A DNA stretch of 64,000 nucleotides, taken from assembly GCA_913056235.1 (NCBI GenBank), contig CAJXMW010000005.1:62001-126000 (forward strand), given 5' to 3'. Shown piece by piece: positions 51,249-59,815 of the stretch. The notes under the pieces were generated by a model that saw nothing but the letters and a program-made list of their open reading frames with translations, had not been told where the DNA came from and searched no databases. How positions within the stretch are numbered: the first letter of the stretch is position 1; every line of letters starts with the position of its first letter. This DNA comes from an uncultured Fodinibius sp. GTDB lineage: Bacteria > Bacteroidota > Rhodothermia > Balneolales > Balneolaceae. The translations under genes and the position numbers were made by a program.

Positions 51249-52415
51249 GTGAGCAACCAAAAGCCCGAGACCCAAGCTATACGTAATCAGACCAACCGCA
51301 CCGAGCAACGCGAGCACTCGACGCCGCTGTTTATGACGTCGAGCTTTGTCTTCGACTCGGCCGAACATGCCCGTGCCCTGTTCGCCGACGAGCAGGAAGG
51401 CAATGTGTACAGCCGGTACTCCAATCCCAATACCGATGAGTTTGCGTCCAAAATGTGTGAGCTCGAAGGAGCTGAGGCAGGTATTGCTACCGCATCCGGA
51501 ATGTCGGCCATTTTTTCAAGCCTGGCAGGTCTGTTGGAGCAAGGTGACCATGTACTGGCATGTCGTTCCCTGTTTGGTTCATCCCACCAAATCCTGAACT
51601 GCATTCTGCCCAAGTGGGGCATCGACTTTTCCTATGGGGATATCGACCAGCCCGAGAAGTGGGAGTCGCTTATCAACGACAATACGCGCGTGCTGTTTGT
51701 GGAGACGCCCTCCAACCCCGGTCTCGACTTGATCGATTTAGAATGGGCCGGCAAGCTGGCAGAGGCACATGATCTTATCCTGATTGTCGATAACTGCTTT
51801 GCCACGCCCTACCTGCAAAATCCCATGGAATACGGGGCCGACCTGGTGCTACATTCAGCCACCAAGTTTATCGACGGGCAGGGACGCGGTATTGGCGGCG
51901 TAATCGTTGGCAAGCAGCGCTATATCGAAGAAATTAGCTTTTTTACACGTCATTCCGGTCCGGCGATGTCGCCCTTTAACGCCTGGATGTTCTCCAAGAG
52001 CCTTGAAACACTGCCGGCACGTATGGATCGCCACTGTAACAATGCCCTTGAACTGGCTGAATTCCTCGAGGATCACCCTGCTGTCGACTGGGTTAAGTAT
52101 CCGCACCTGGAAAGTCACCCGCAGTATGAATTGGCTAAAAAGCAGATGAAACAGGGCGGCGGTGTGGTATCTTTTCAGATCAACGGCGGGAATAAGGCCG
52201 CAATGCAATTCCTGGACAACCTGAATACCCTTTCGTTGTCGGCCAATCTGGGTGATTCGCGCACCATCGCCACGCATCCCGCTTCGACTACGCATTCGAG
52301 CCTGACCGAGGAAGAGCGCAACGCCGTAAATATCACCCAGGGCATGATGCGCATTGCTGTAGGACTGGAAGCCGCTGAAGATATCATCGCAGATGTCGAC
52401 CAAGCGCTGGGATAA
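51249..52415 (+). CDS. metZ: O-succinylhomoserine sulfhydrylase / cystathionine gamma-synthase family PLP enzyme
   Basis: This 388-residue Cys/Met-metabolism PLP enzyme (PF01053) has SSFVFDSAEHARALF, GNVYSRYSNPNTDEFASKM, ATASGMSAIFSSLAGLL, and FVETPSNPGLDLIDL with the cofactor Asp in IVDNCFATPYLQ. The PLP lysine is Lys206 in SATKFIDGQGR. The N-terminal TQAIRNQTNRTEQREHSTPL and the closing ANLGDSRTIATHPASTTHS fit MetZ, which makes homocysteine from O-succinylhomoserine and sulfide. MetB, MetZ and MetY overlap in sequence, so the exact acyl group is inferred. The start is a GTG. It is convergent with ilvD across a strong shared terminator. Confidence 0.85.
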   Translation: MSNQKPETQAIRNQTNRTEQREHSTPLFMTSSFVFDSAEHARALFADEQEGNVYSRYSNPNTDEFASKMCELEGAEAGIATASGMSAIFSSLAGLLEQGDHVLACRSLFGSSHQILNCILPKWGIDFSYGDIDQPEKWESLINDNTRVLFVETPSNPGLDLIDLEWAGKLAEAHDLILIVDNCFATPYLQNPMEYGADLVLHSATKFIDGQGRGIGGVIVGKQRYIEEISFFTRHSGPAMSPFNAWMFSKSLETLPARMDRHCNNALELAEFLEDHPAVDWVKYPHLESHPQYELAKKQMKQGGGVVSFQINGGNKAAMQFLDNLNTLSLSANLGDSRTIATHPASTTHSSLTEEERNAVNITQGMMRIAVGLEAAEDIIADVDQALG

Positions 52416-52425
52416 TCGAACAAAC

Positions 52426-52459
52426 TTGCTGTGAGAAGTATCCACGCTTCTCACAGCAA
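52426..52459. terminator. Bidirectional terminator between metZ and ilvD
   Basis: TTGCTGTGAGAAG pairs perfectly with CTTCTCACAGCAA (13 bp) around an 8-nt loop. It lies exactly between the two convergent stop codons. There is no long T-run on either side. Confidence 0.8.
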
Positions 52460-52476
52460 TTAGGAGTCAATCATCT

Positions 52477-54156
52477 TTACTGATCTGTCACGCAGCCCTC
52501 GGATGCTGACGAAACCAGCTGTGCGTACTTATAGAGAGATCCACTAGTCACGGATAGCGGCGGTGCCTCCCAGTTTTTTCGACGCTTTTCCAGCTCTTCG
52601 TCTGACAGGTGTACATCAATTTCATGCGTATCGGCATCGATGGTGATGGTATCGCCGTCCTCAATCAGGGCGATCGTACCGCCCACCTGGGCCTCGGGCG
52701 TCACATGACCAATAACAAAGCCGTGACTGCCGCCTGAAAAACGGCCGTCGGTGATCAGAGCTACATCTTTGCCAAGTCCAGCACCCATGATGGCCGCTGT
52801 GATGGAAAGCATCTCCCGCATTCCGGGTCCGCCTTTAGGTCCTTCGTATCGAATAACAACTACATCACCTTTCTGCACTTCGCCACTTTCGATGCCTTTC
52901 AGGCTTTCCTCCTCGGAATCATACACGCGTGCCGTACCCGTAAAGCGTGTCCCCTCTTTACCGGTGATTTTGGCCACCGCCCCTTCCGAGGCCAAGTTTC
53001 CATATAAAATTTGCAGGTGCCCGGTTTCTTTAATGGGATTATCGACCGGTGCAATAATGTTTTGCTCTTCAAACAGCCCGGGTACGTCGGCCACATTTTC
53101 CTCAAGCGTGTTCCCGGTAACGGTCAGGCAATCGCCGTGCAAGAAGCCTTCTTTAAGCAACATCTTCTGCACCGCCGGCACGCCACCCACGTTATATAAA
53201 TCCTCCATTACATATTTTCCACTGGGTTTCAGATCTGCCAGGTAGGGCGTTCGATTGCTTATCTCCTGGAACTCATCAATGGTAAACGGCACTTCGGCCG
53301 CCCGGGCAATTGCCAGCAGGTGCATTACAGCATTCGTAGAACCGCCCAGTGCTACAGTAATTGTCACCGCATTTTCGAGGGCTTTTCGCGTGATGATGTC
53401 TCTGGGTTTGATATCTTCTTCCAGCAGACGCAAAATCGCTTTTCCCGCACGTTGACACTCTTCAACTTTCTTGTCATGCGTCGCCGGGATCGATGAACTG
53501 AACGGCAAACTCATCCCCATGGTCTCGATGGCCGAAGCCATGGTATTGGCCGTGTACATCCCGCCACAGGCGCCCGCACCGGGACACGCATGACGAAGCA
53601 CTTCATTCATTTCGCCTTTGCTAATCTCATCCGACAAATATTGGCCATAAGATTCAAACGCCGAAACCACATCCAGGTCCTGCCCATTGAGCTTCCCCGG
53701 ACGTATCGTACCACCGTAAACCATAATCGAGGGGCGATTGAACCGGGCCATGGCCATTACGGAGCCGGGCATATTTTTGTCACATCCCACGATCGAGATA
53801 TTAGCGTCGTACCACTGGGCGCGGGTGACCGTTTCTATGGAATCGGCAATGACCTCCCGCGACTGTAACGAATACTTCATGCCCTGCGTACCCATCGAAA
53901 TCCCATCACTGACACCAATGCTGTGAAACACAAAGCCAACCAGCCCTGAATTCCACACGCTCTCACGAACGTGCACAGCCAGATCATTGAGATGCATATT
54001 GCAGGGGTTGCCTTCCCAGCCAGTACTTGCTACACCTACCTGGGCTTTCTCCATATCTTCGTCTGTTAGTCCCGCCCCGTAGAGCATTGCTCTTGACCCT
54101 ACCTGCGATTCCTGTTGTGTTAACCTGGAACTGTATTTATTGAGTTTGCCGGACAT
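52477..54156 (-). CDS. ilvD: Dihydroxy-acid dehydratase
   Basis: This 559-residue iron-sulfur dehydratase makes 2-ketoisovalerate and 2-keto-3-methylvalerate, the common steps of valine, leucine and isoleucine synthesis. Cluster-ligand cysteines are visible in [24 protein letters not shown] and [17 protein letters not shown]. The C-terminal swivel-like domain has [21 protein letters not shown]. The start [12 protein letters not shown] and length are normal. It is transcribed divergently from the ilvB-leuB operon, so the enzyme belongs to the same pathway but has a separate promoter in the 280-bp gap. Confidence 0.96.
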   Translation of the reverse strand: MSGKLNKYSSRLTQQESQVGSRAMLYGAGLTDEDMEKAQVGVASTGWEGNPCNMHLNDLAVHVRESVWNSGLVGFVFHSIGVSDGISMGTQGMKYSLQSREVIADSIETVTRAQWYDANISIVGCDKNMPGSVMAMARFNRPSIMVYGGTIRPGKLNGQDLDVVSAFESYGQYLSDEISKGEMNEVLRHACPGAGACGGMYTANTMASAIETMGMSLPFSSSIPATHDKKVEECQRAGKAILRLLEEDIKPRDIITRKALENAVTITVALGGSTNAVMHLLAIARAAEVPFTIDEFQEISNRTPYLADLKPSGKYVMEDLYNVGGVPAVQKMLLKEGFLHGDCLTVTGNTLEENVADVPGLFEEQNIIAPVDNPIKETGHLQILYGNLASEGAVAKITGKEGTRFTGTARVYDSEEESLKGIESGEVQKGDVVVIRYEGPKGGPGMREMLSITAAIMGAGLGKDVALITDGRFSGGSHGFVIGHVTPEAQVGGTIALIEDGDTITIDADTHEIDVHLSDEELEKRRKNWEAPPLSVTSGSLYKYAQLVSSASEGCVTDQ

Positions 54157-54299
54157 AAAAGGTGTTTTCTAAAATTATCGAGTATAAATTCTTTTCGTCC
54201 CGTCTCTTTTAAAAACGAAATCTACTGGCCTTAAAACCTAACAGAATCCTCAAAATATACAAGGAAAATTTACCGTCATTTGTGACTCGTAATTTATAT

Positions 54300-54328
54300 T
54301 TGACATAGGAACGCCCTTTATCTATAAT
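54300..54328 (+). promoter_or_regulatory. Perfect-consensus sigma-70-type promoter of the ilv-leu operon
   Basis: TTGACA at 54300-54305, a 17-base spacer and TATAAT at 54323-54328 match the consensus at every position. The predicted start near 54335 leaves a leader of about 365 nt before ilvB. In a genome where TAnnTTTG promoters prevail this is striking, and it implies strong constitutive initiation with control exerted later, in the leader. Confidence 0.85.
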
Positions 54329-54436
54329 GAGAATTCTAATTGAAAGAAATAGCTGGATTTGATCACGCAAGCATCACAACATATCAATTCTTCTTTGGTG
54401 GCGGAGCTTTTCTCCGACCTCTCAGAGATCGATGGT

Positions 54437-54610
54437 ATGTCTATATTGCTTGCAATTTCTCTTATCTCTCTTTTCATCACCTCCGCTATTTCTATCTCTC
54501 CTGTGGTAGATATAATTAGCCTTAACATTATTGCGGCTGTACTAAGCCTCCTAATTATTCTACCTATTCTAATTTCTGGCATTATTAACCTAATCCTAAT
54601 TATTAGCTAA
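54437..54610 (+). CDS. Branched-chain-amino-acid-rich leader peptide of the ilv-leu operon
   Basis: From the ATG at 54437 a 57-codon frame ends with TAA at 54608-54610, 88 bases before ilvB. Its composition is extreme: 19 Ile, 12 Leu and 3 Val, or 60% branched-chain residues, with runs such as SLLIILPILISGIINLILII. It lies between a consensus promoter and the first ilv gene and is followed by a long hairpin, which is the arrangement of an ilv attenuator leader. The frame is open to a TTG at 54359 (83 residues). It could also be a small membrane protein, but position and codon content favour a leader that senses charged tRNA-Ile, -Leu and -Val. Confidence 0.75.
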   Translation: MSILLAISLISLFITSAISISPVVDIISLNIIAAVLSLLIILPILISGIINLILIIS

Positions 54611-54618
54611 CCATAACA

Positions 54619-54675
54619 GCCAGAGGTTAGAGCCCAAGTTTAGATTCACATTTCGACTTCCTCCTGACCTCTGGC
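54619..54675 (+). promoter_or_regulatory. Long hairpin between the leader peptide and ilvB
   Basis: GCCAGAGGTTAG (54619-54630) pairs with CTGACCTCTGGC (54664-54675) over 12 bp with one G-U pair and a 33-nt loop. The sequence GACCTCT in the right arm also occurs at 54416-54422, early in the leader, so the left arm has an alternative partner, as attenuators require. No U-run follows the hairpin, so it may control ribosome access or a pause rather than be a classical terminator. Confidence 0.6.
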
Positions 54676-54698
54676 GGGAAAACTATATCTGCTACGTC

Positions 54699-56444
54699 AT
54701 GAAAAACGCAAAAGCCCACAAATTCGACGACGAGAAAAACCAACAACCAGCGCCGACAACTAAAAAACTCACTGGCGCCGGAATTCTCATCAATACGCTG
54801 CAAGATCTCGACGTGGATACTATCTTCGGCTATCCGGGAGGAGCGGTATTGCCACTGTATGATGAGCTTTACGACAAGCACGATATTAACCACGTGCTGA
54901 TTAAACATGAGCAGGCAGGCACGCATGCTGCGGATGGATATGCCCGCGCAACCGGCAAGCCTGGTGTGGTTGTGGTGACCTCAGGTCCCGGTGGAACGAA
55001 CACGGTGACTGGCATTGCTACTGCCGCAATGGACTCTATTCCACTGGTTGTTTTTACGGGACAGGTTCCAACTGATATGATTGGCAATGATGCATTCCAG
55101 GAAGCGGACATTGTGGGTATTACGCGTCCCATTACCAAGCACAACTACCTTGTCAAGGATGTAGAAGAGTTGGAGCAGGTCACGCGCGAAGCTTTTCACG
55201 TAGCCACCAGTGGACGCCCAGGCCCCGTGCTGGTCGACCTTCCCAAGGATATGTTGAAAAGTGAGGGACATTACAGCGGGCTCCACAAGGTTTCGATTCC
55301 CAGCTACAACCCTACGAAAGAAGGCCATTCCACCCAGATCAAAAAGGCGTCGAAGATGCTTAGTGAGGCCGAAAAACCATTGATTTATGCCGGTGGCGGC
55401 GTTGTATTGGGAGAGGCTTGGGACGAGCTTACCGCCATGGCCGAGCGACATAACATTCCTGTTACCACTACCCTGATGGGACTCGGAGGTTTCCCCGAAA
55501 GCAAACCACAATCGCTGGGAATGTTGGGAATGCACGGCACTTATTATGCCAACATGGCTACCACCGAATGCGACGTGCTGCTGGCTGTAGGTGCCCGTTT
55601 TGATGACCGGGTAACCGGCAATCTTGAAGGATTTTCGCCACACTCAAAGAAAATTCACATCGATATTGATCCGACGAATATCGGCAAAAATGTAGAAGTG
55701 GAGATCCCAATCGTTGGGGATGTAAAACAGGTGCTGCCGGAAATCGACAAGCAGGTTGAAACGCCTGAGACAAATGACTGGTGGCAGACTATTGAGAACT
55801 GGAAAGAAGAACATCCGCTGAAAGTGCCGAAATCTGAAGACACCATTAAACCGCAACATATGGTGGAAGCGATATCTGAGGTCACGAATGGAGAAGCTAT
55901 TGTAGTCACTGATGTCGGCCAGCACCAAATGTGGGCCGCCCAGCACTACACCTTTAATCATCCGCGATCGTTTCTGTCATCCGGCGGACTTGGCACCATG
56001 GGATACGGATTTCCTGCGGCCATGGGTGCCGCTTTCGGCTGCCCCGATCGACCAGTAGTGTGCATTACCGGCGACGGTGGTTTTCAGATGACAGCTTATG
56101 AACTGGCTACAGCAGTCGAGTACGAAGTACCGCTGAAGATCGCCATTATGAACAACGAGTGCCTGGGCATGGTTAGACAGTGGCAGGAGCTGTTTTATGA
56201 TGAACGATACAGCCATTCTATCCTCAAAAAAAGTAATCCGGATTTTGTGAAGCTGGCCGAAAGCTATGGTGCAGCCGCTTTCCGTGCGACCAATGGTAAA
56301 GAGATGAATGAGGTCCTCAACAGGGCCATGGCAATCAACGACCGGCCAGTCGTTATGGATTTCCGTGTTGAAGCCATGGAAAACTGCTATCCGATGGTTC
56401 CCGCTGGAGCTGCACTGAATGAAATGGTATTGGAGGACGAATAA
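54699..56444 (+). CDS. ilvB: Acetolactate synthase, large catalytic subunit
   Basis: This 581-residue ThDP enzyme condenses pyruvate with pyruvate or 2-ketobutyrate. The order is normal: N-terminal domain with TIFGYPGGAVLPLYDEL and catalytic Glu71 in LIKHEQAGTHAADGYARATG; central FAD-type domain with LLAVGARFDDRVTG; C-terminal ThDP motif GDGGFQMTAYELATAVEY ending at MNNE. The first 25 residues are polar and variable. It is the first structural gene after the leader. Its TAA overlaps the ilvN ATG by one base. Confidence 0.97.
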   Translation: MKNAKAHKFDDEKNQQPAPTTKKLTGAGILINTLQDLDVDTIFGYPGGAVLPLYDELYDKHDINHVLIKHEQAGTHAADGYARATGKPGVVVVTSGPGGTNTVTGIATAAMDSIPLVVFTGQVPTDMIGNDAFQEADIVGITRPITKHNYLVKDVEELEQVTREAFHVATSGRPGPVLVDLPKDMLKSEGHYSGLHKVSIPSYNPTKEGHSTQIKKASKMLSEAEKPLIYAGGGVVLGEAWDELTAMAERHNIPVTTTLMGLGGFPESKPQSLGMLGMHGTYYANMATTECDVLLAVGARFDDRVTGNLEGFSPHSKKIHIDIDPTNIGKNVEVEIPIVGDVKQVLPEIDKQVETPETNDWWQTIENWKEEHPLKVPKSEDTIKPQHMVEAISEVTNGEAIVVTDVGQHQMWAAQHYTFNHPRSFLSSGGLGTMGYGFPAAMGAAFGCPDRPVVCITGDGGFQMTAYELATAVEYEVPLKIAIMNNECLGMVRQWQELFYDERYSHSILKKSNPDFVKLAESYGAAAFRATNGKEMNEVLNRAMAINDRPVVMDFRVEAMENCYPMVPAGAALNEMVLEDE

Positions 56445-56965
56445 TGAGTACACAGAATGGAACGCAAACAAAATCAGACAAGCACACTCTTTCGGTTGTC
56501 GTAAAATATAACCTTAATGCCCTGTCCCGCATCATCGGGATTTTCAGCAGCAAAGGGTTCGAGATCGATAGCATTAGCTTCGGCTCCGGCAAAGAATCCG
56601 GACAGGCACGCATCACCATTACCACACATGGCGATGAGCAGATCATCGAGCAAATCACCAAACAGTTGCACAAAATTATCGATGTAGTGACGGTTACCGA
56701 TCTCACCTACGACAGTTTTGTAGAGCGCGAGCTGGCGCTGGTTAAGGTAAAAGCCGACAGCGCCGCCCGGTCGGAGATCATGCAGATCACCCAGGTGTTT
56801 CGGGCTAAAGTAATCGATATCAGTCCCGACCGGCTGGCTATCGAGATTACCGGTAATGCGGACAAGATCAATGCTTTTATCGGCATGGTTCGTCCCTTTG
56901 GCATCATCGAATTGGCCCGGACCGGAAGCGTAGCCCTCAAACGAGAATTCGAAGGTGATGTATAA
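56444..56965 (+). CDS. ilvN: Acetolactate synthase, small regulatory subunit
   Basis: The 173-residue protein has the ACT domain of IlvN/IlvH: LSVVVKYNLNALSRIIGIFSS, FEIDSISFGSGKESGQARI and IIEQITKQLHKIIDVVTVTDL. A C-terminal ALS_ss_C domain follows (RELALVKVKADSAARSEIM, FIGMVRPFGIIELARTGSVAL). It activates IlvB and confers feedback inhibition by valine and relatives. It overlaps ilvB by one base, which favours stoichiometric synthesis. Confidence 0.96.
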   Translation: MSTQNGTQTKSDKHTLSVVVKYNLNALSRIIGIFSSKGFEIDSISFGSGKESGQARITITTHGDEQIIEQITKQLHKIIDVVTVTDLTYDSFVERELALVKVKADSAARSEIMQITQVFRAKVIDISPDRLAIEITGNADKINAFIGMVRPFGIIELARTGSVALKREFEGDV

Positions 56966-57058
56966 TAAAATCCTTTTACCTCAGAGGAATACAGAGTTTG
57001 TTGTGTTCTTCGATAAAACCAAATTAAACACTTAAAAACGCTATTAAATCAATCCAAC

Positions 57059-58084
57059 ATGGAAGCTAAAACCTATTACAACAACGACGCAGATCTGAAA
57101 TTTCTAAACGATAAAACAGTAGCCATTCTTGGTTACGGTAGCCAGGGCCATGCTCACGCACTAAATCTGAAAGACAGTGGCGTAGATGTAGTCGTGGGAC
57201 TACGGGATGGCAGCTCCTCACGAGCCGAGGCCGAAAATGAGGGACTTGAAGTACTCTCTCCGGCCACTGCTGCTAAACGGGGTGATATTGTAATGGTGTT
57301 GATCCCAGACCAGTACCAGGCCGATATCTACGAAAATGCGATCGAGCCAAACCTGGAGGAAGGAAACGTGTTGGCCTTTGCCCACGGATTCAATATCCAT
57401 TTTGATCAAATTCAGCCACCAAGCAATGTGGACGTGTTCATGATTGCCCCCAAAAGTCCGGGTCACCTTGTTCGACGTGTGTATAAAAAGGGATCCGGTG
57501 TGCCATGCCTGGTCGCAGTAGATCAGGACTACACCGGCACTGCCAAAAACACCGCCCTGGCCTACGCTAAAGCAATTGGTGGCACGCGTGCAGGAGTGAT
57601 CGAAACCACGTTTAAAGAGGAAACTGAAACCGACCTTTTTGGAGAACAAGCCATCCTGTGCGGCGGGGTTTCTGAGATGGTCAAACAGGGATTTGAAGTA
57701 CTTACCGAGGCTGGATATCAGCCTGAAATTGCCTACTTCGAATGCCTCCACGAACTCAAGCTAATTGTGGACCTTATGTACGAAGGCGGCATTGAGCGGA
57801 TGTACTACTCCGTCAGCGATACAGCCGAATACGGTGGGCTGACACGCGGTGCTGAAGTCATCGACGAAGTTAACAAGGAACGTATGAAAGACGTGCTTAA
57901 ACGCGTGCAAAACGGTTCTTTTGCCGATGAATGGATCAAAGAGAACAATGAGGGCATTCCAAACCTCAAGAAGTTGCGTAGTGAACTGGGCGACCACCAG
58001 ATCGAAAAAGTAGGCAAACAGCTGCGCTCCATGATGGAAGGAATCTTGGAAGAAGAGGAAGAAGTAGAAGAGGCTGCAGAATAA
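57059..58084 (+). CDS. ilvC: Ketol-acid reductoisomerase (class I)
   Basis: The 341-residue enzyme isomerises and reduces acetolactate or acetohydroxybutyrate. The Rossmann motif [17 protein letters not shown] spans residues 21-37. The cofactor loop [13 protein letters not shown] has serines at the positions expected for NADPH. The knotted C-terminal domain has [15 protein letters not shown] and [17 protein letters not shown] with the Mg ligands. It ends in a run of Glu. Its stop overlaps the cimA start by one base. Confidence 0.97.
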   Translation: MEAKTYYNNDADLKFLNDKTVAILGYGSQGHAHALNLKDSGVDVVVGLRDGSSSRAEAENEGLEVLSPATAAKRGDIVMVLIPDQYQADIYENAIEPNLEEGNVLAFAHGFNIHFDQIQPPSNVDVFMIAPKSPGHLVRRVYKKGSGVPCLVAVDQDYTGTAKNTALAYAKAIGGTRAGVIETTFKEETETDLFGEQAILCGGVSEMVKQGFEVLTEAGYQPEIAYFECLHELKLIVDLMYEGGIERMYYSVSDTAEYGGLTRGAEVIDEVNKERMKDVLKRVQNGSFADEWIKENNEGIPNLKKLRSELGDHQIEKVGKQLRSMMEGILEEEEEVEEAAE

Positions 58085-59676
58085 TGGATCAGAATATCCA
58101 CATATTTGATACTACCCTTCGCGACGGGACGCAGGGCGAAAAGGTCGCCTTTTCCGCCCAGGATAAACTGCGGATTGCTCAGCGACTCGACCGCTTTGGT
58201 ATCGACTATATCGAGGGCGGCTGGCCAGGCTCCAACCCCAAGGATATGCAGTTTTTTGAGCTGGCCCGTGACCACAACTTCAACCATGCGAAGGTCGTGG
58301 CATTCGGAAGTACCTGTCGCGCCGAAACCGATCCATTTGATGACAGCAACATCCAAATGCTGATCGAAGCGGGTACCCCCGCGGTATCACTCTTTGGGAA
58401 AAGCTGGCTTCTTCACGTAGAAGAAGCGCTGCAAACGACGGCCGAAGAAAATCTTCAAATGATTTATAAGTCAGTTACTCATCTTAAGGAGCATGACAAG
58501 GAAGTCATTTATGATGCCGAACATTTTTTCGATGGTTATAAAGACAATACCAATTACGCGATAGAGACCATCAAGGCTGCTGAAACGGCCGGTGCCAACA
58601 CAATTGTGCTCTGCGATACCAATGGCGGCACCCTGCCCTCGGAAATCTCGAAAATCGTGCGCGAAGTTAACAAGCATATCGATATCACGCTTGGCATTCA
58701 TGCTCATAACGACTGTGAGCTTGGCGTAGCCAATTCGCTTGCGGCCATCAACGCCGGATGCAGTCACGTACAGGGCACCGCCAACGGCTACGGCGAACGC
58801 TGTGGCAATGCAAATCTCTGTTCAGTGATACCTAACTTGCAGTTAAAGCAACAGTATGATTGCATACCGCAAGAAAAGTTGAAGTCCCTCTCCTCTCTTT
58901 CGCACTTCGTAAGCGAAGTTGCGAACCTCAAGCCGGATGATCGCCAGGCTTTTGTAGGGCAGAGCGCTTTTGCCCACAAAGGTGGCATCCATGTAAGCGC
59001 CGTGATGAAGAATGCCGATACCTACGAACACATTGATCCCGAAGAGGTCGGCAATCGTCGTCGCGTGCTGGTTTCCGATCTCTCAGGAAAGAGTAACATA
59101 CGGTATAAATCTAAACAATTGGGTATTGAGCTGGATGAAGAAAGTGAGGAAATACCAGCAATTGTTGACAAGCTCAAACACCTTGAAAATGACGGCTACC
59201 AGTTTGAGACCGCAGAAGCGTCGTTTGAGCTCTTGGTCCAAAAGATGAAAAATCAGTGGCAGGATTTCTTCACGCTGGAAGGATTCCGCATCATCGTAGA
59301 AAAAAATGTCTCCGGAGATTCGCGAACGGAGGCAACCATCCGTCTGACTGTTAATGGACAGATGGAACACTGTGCAGCGGAAGGAAGCGGCCCGGTTCAT
59401 GCGCTTGATAAAGCTCTTCGCAAGGCCGTTCACCGCTTTTATCCCGATATCGCCAAGATGCACCTTCAGGATTACAAAGTGCGTGTTTTGAATCAGAAAG
59501 AAGGGACCGACGCACAGGTCCGAGTGCTTATCGATTCAGCAAAAGAAGAAGAATCCTGGACCACAGTGGGCGTCTCCCGCAACATCATCGACGCCAGCTG
59601 GGAAGCACTTTCAGACAGTTTCAACTACTATTTAGCCAATCAACATCAAAATATTCACAACAAAAAAGCTATCTAA
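58084..59676 (+). CDS. cimA: (R)-citramalate synthase
   Basis: This 530-residue enzyme of the DRE-TIM superfamily condenses pyruvate and acetyl-CoA to citramalate. That route makes 2-ketobutyrate, and so isoleucine, without threonine. [20 protein letters not shown] and IDYIEGGWPGSNPKDMQFF are diagnostic for the GSU1798-type CimA rather than LeuA. Metal and catalytic residues are in HAHNDCELGVANSL and NGYGERCGNANL. The C-terminal part (about 410-530) is a complete LeuA_dimer regulatory domain, expected to bind isoleucine for feedback. It is translationally coupled to ilvC. Confidence 0.94.
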   Translation: MDQNIHIFDTTLRDGTQGEKVAFSAQDKLRIAQRLDRFGIDYIEGGWPGSNPKDMQFFELARDHNFNHAKVVAFGSTCRAETDPFDDSNIQMLIEAGTPAVSLFGKSWLLHVEEALQTTAEENLQMIYKSVTHLKEHDKEVIYDAEHFFDGYKDNTNYAIETIKAAETAGANTIVLCDTNGGTLPSEISKIVREVNKHIDITLGIHAHNDCELGVANSLAAINAGCSHVQGTANGYGERCGNANLCSVIPNLQLKQQYDCIPQEKLKSLSSLSHFVSEVANLKPDDRQAFVGQSAFAHKGGIHVSAVMKNADTYEHIDPEEVGNRRRVLVSDLSGKSNIRYKSKQLGIELDEESEEIPAIVDKLKHLENDGYQFETAEASFELLVQKMKNQWQDFFTLEGFRIIVEKNVSGDSRTEATIRLTVNGQMEHCAAEGSGPVHALDKALRKAVHRFYPDIAKMHLQDYKVRVLNQKEGTDAQVRVLIDSAKEEESWTTVGVSRNIIDASWEALSDSFNYYLANQHQNIHNKKAI

Positions 59677-59680
59677 TACC

Positions 59681-59815
59681 ATGCTATACCTACTCATATC
59701 TCTGCTTCTAGGCAGTCTTTTGACTGCAATCAAACTCAACAATGAACTGTACGACCACCGAAAAATCATTGTACAAACATTGACAAAAAATCCACCAGGT
59801 CATAATCATGGATAA
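59681..59815 (+). CDS. Small leucine-rich ORF overlapping the leuA start
   Basis: An ATG at 59681, four bases after the cimA stop, opens 44 codons. The N-terminal half is hydrophobic and rich in leucine ([18 protein letters not shown]; 11 Leu overall). The C-terminal half is polar and basic, with NNELYDHRK. The stop TAA lies inside the leuA start region so that the frames overlap by eight bases (ATGGATAA). Such an overlap makes leuA translation depend on ribosomes finishing this ORF. It could be an internal leucine-sensing leader or a small membrane protein. I know no family for it. Confidence 0.55.
   Translation: MLYLLISLLLGSLLTAIKLNNELYDHRKIIVQTLTKNPPGHNHG

Noticed and set aside
54327-54362. 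11-codon ORF with several Ile and Leu codons starting in the ilv promoter
   Set aside because: Its ATG overlaps the TATAAT box, so it lies upstream of the predicted transcript start.
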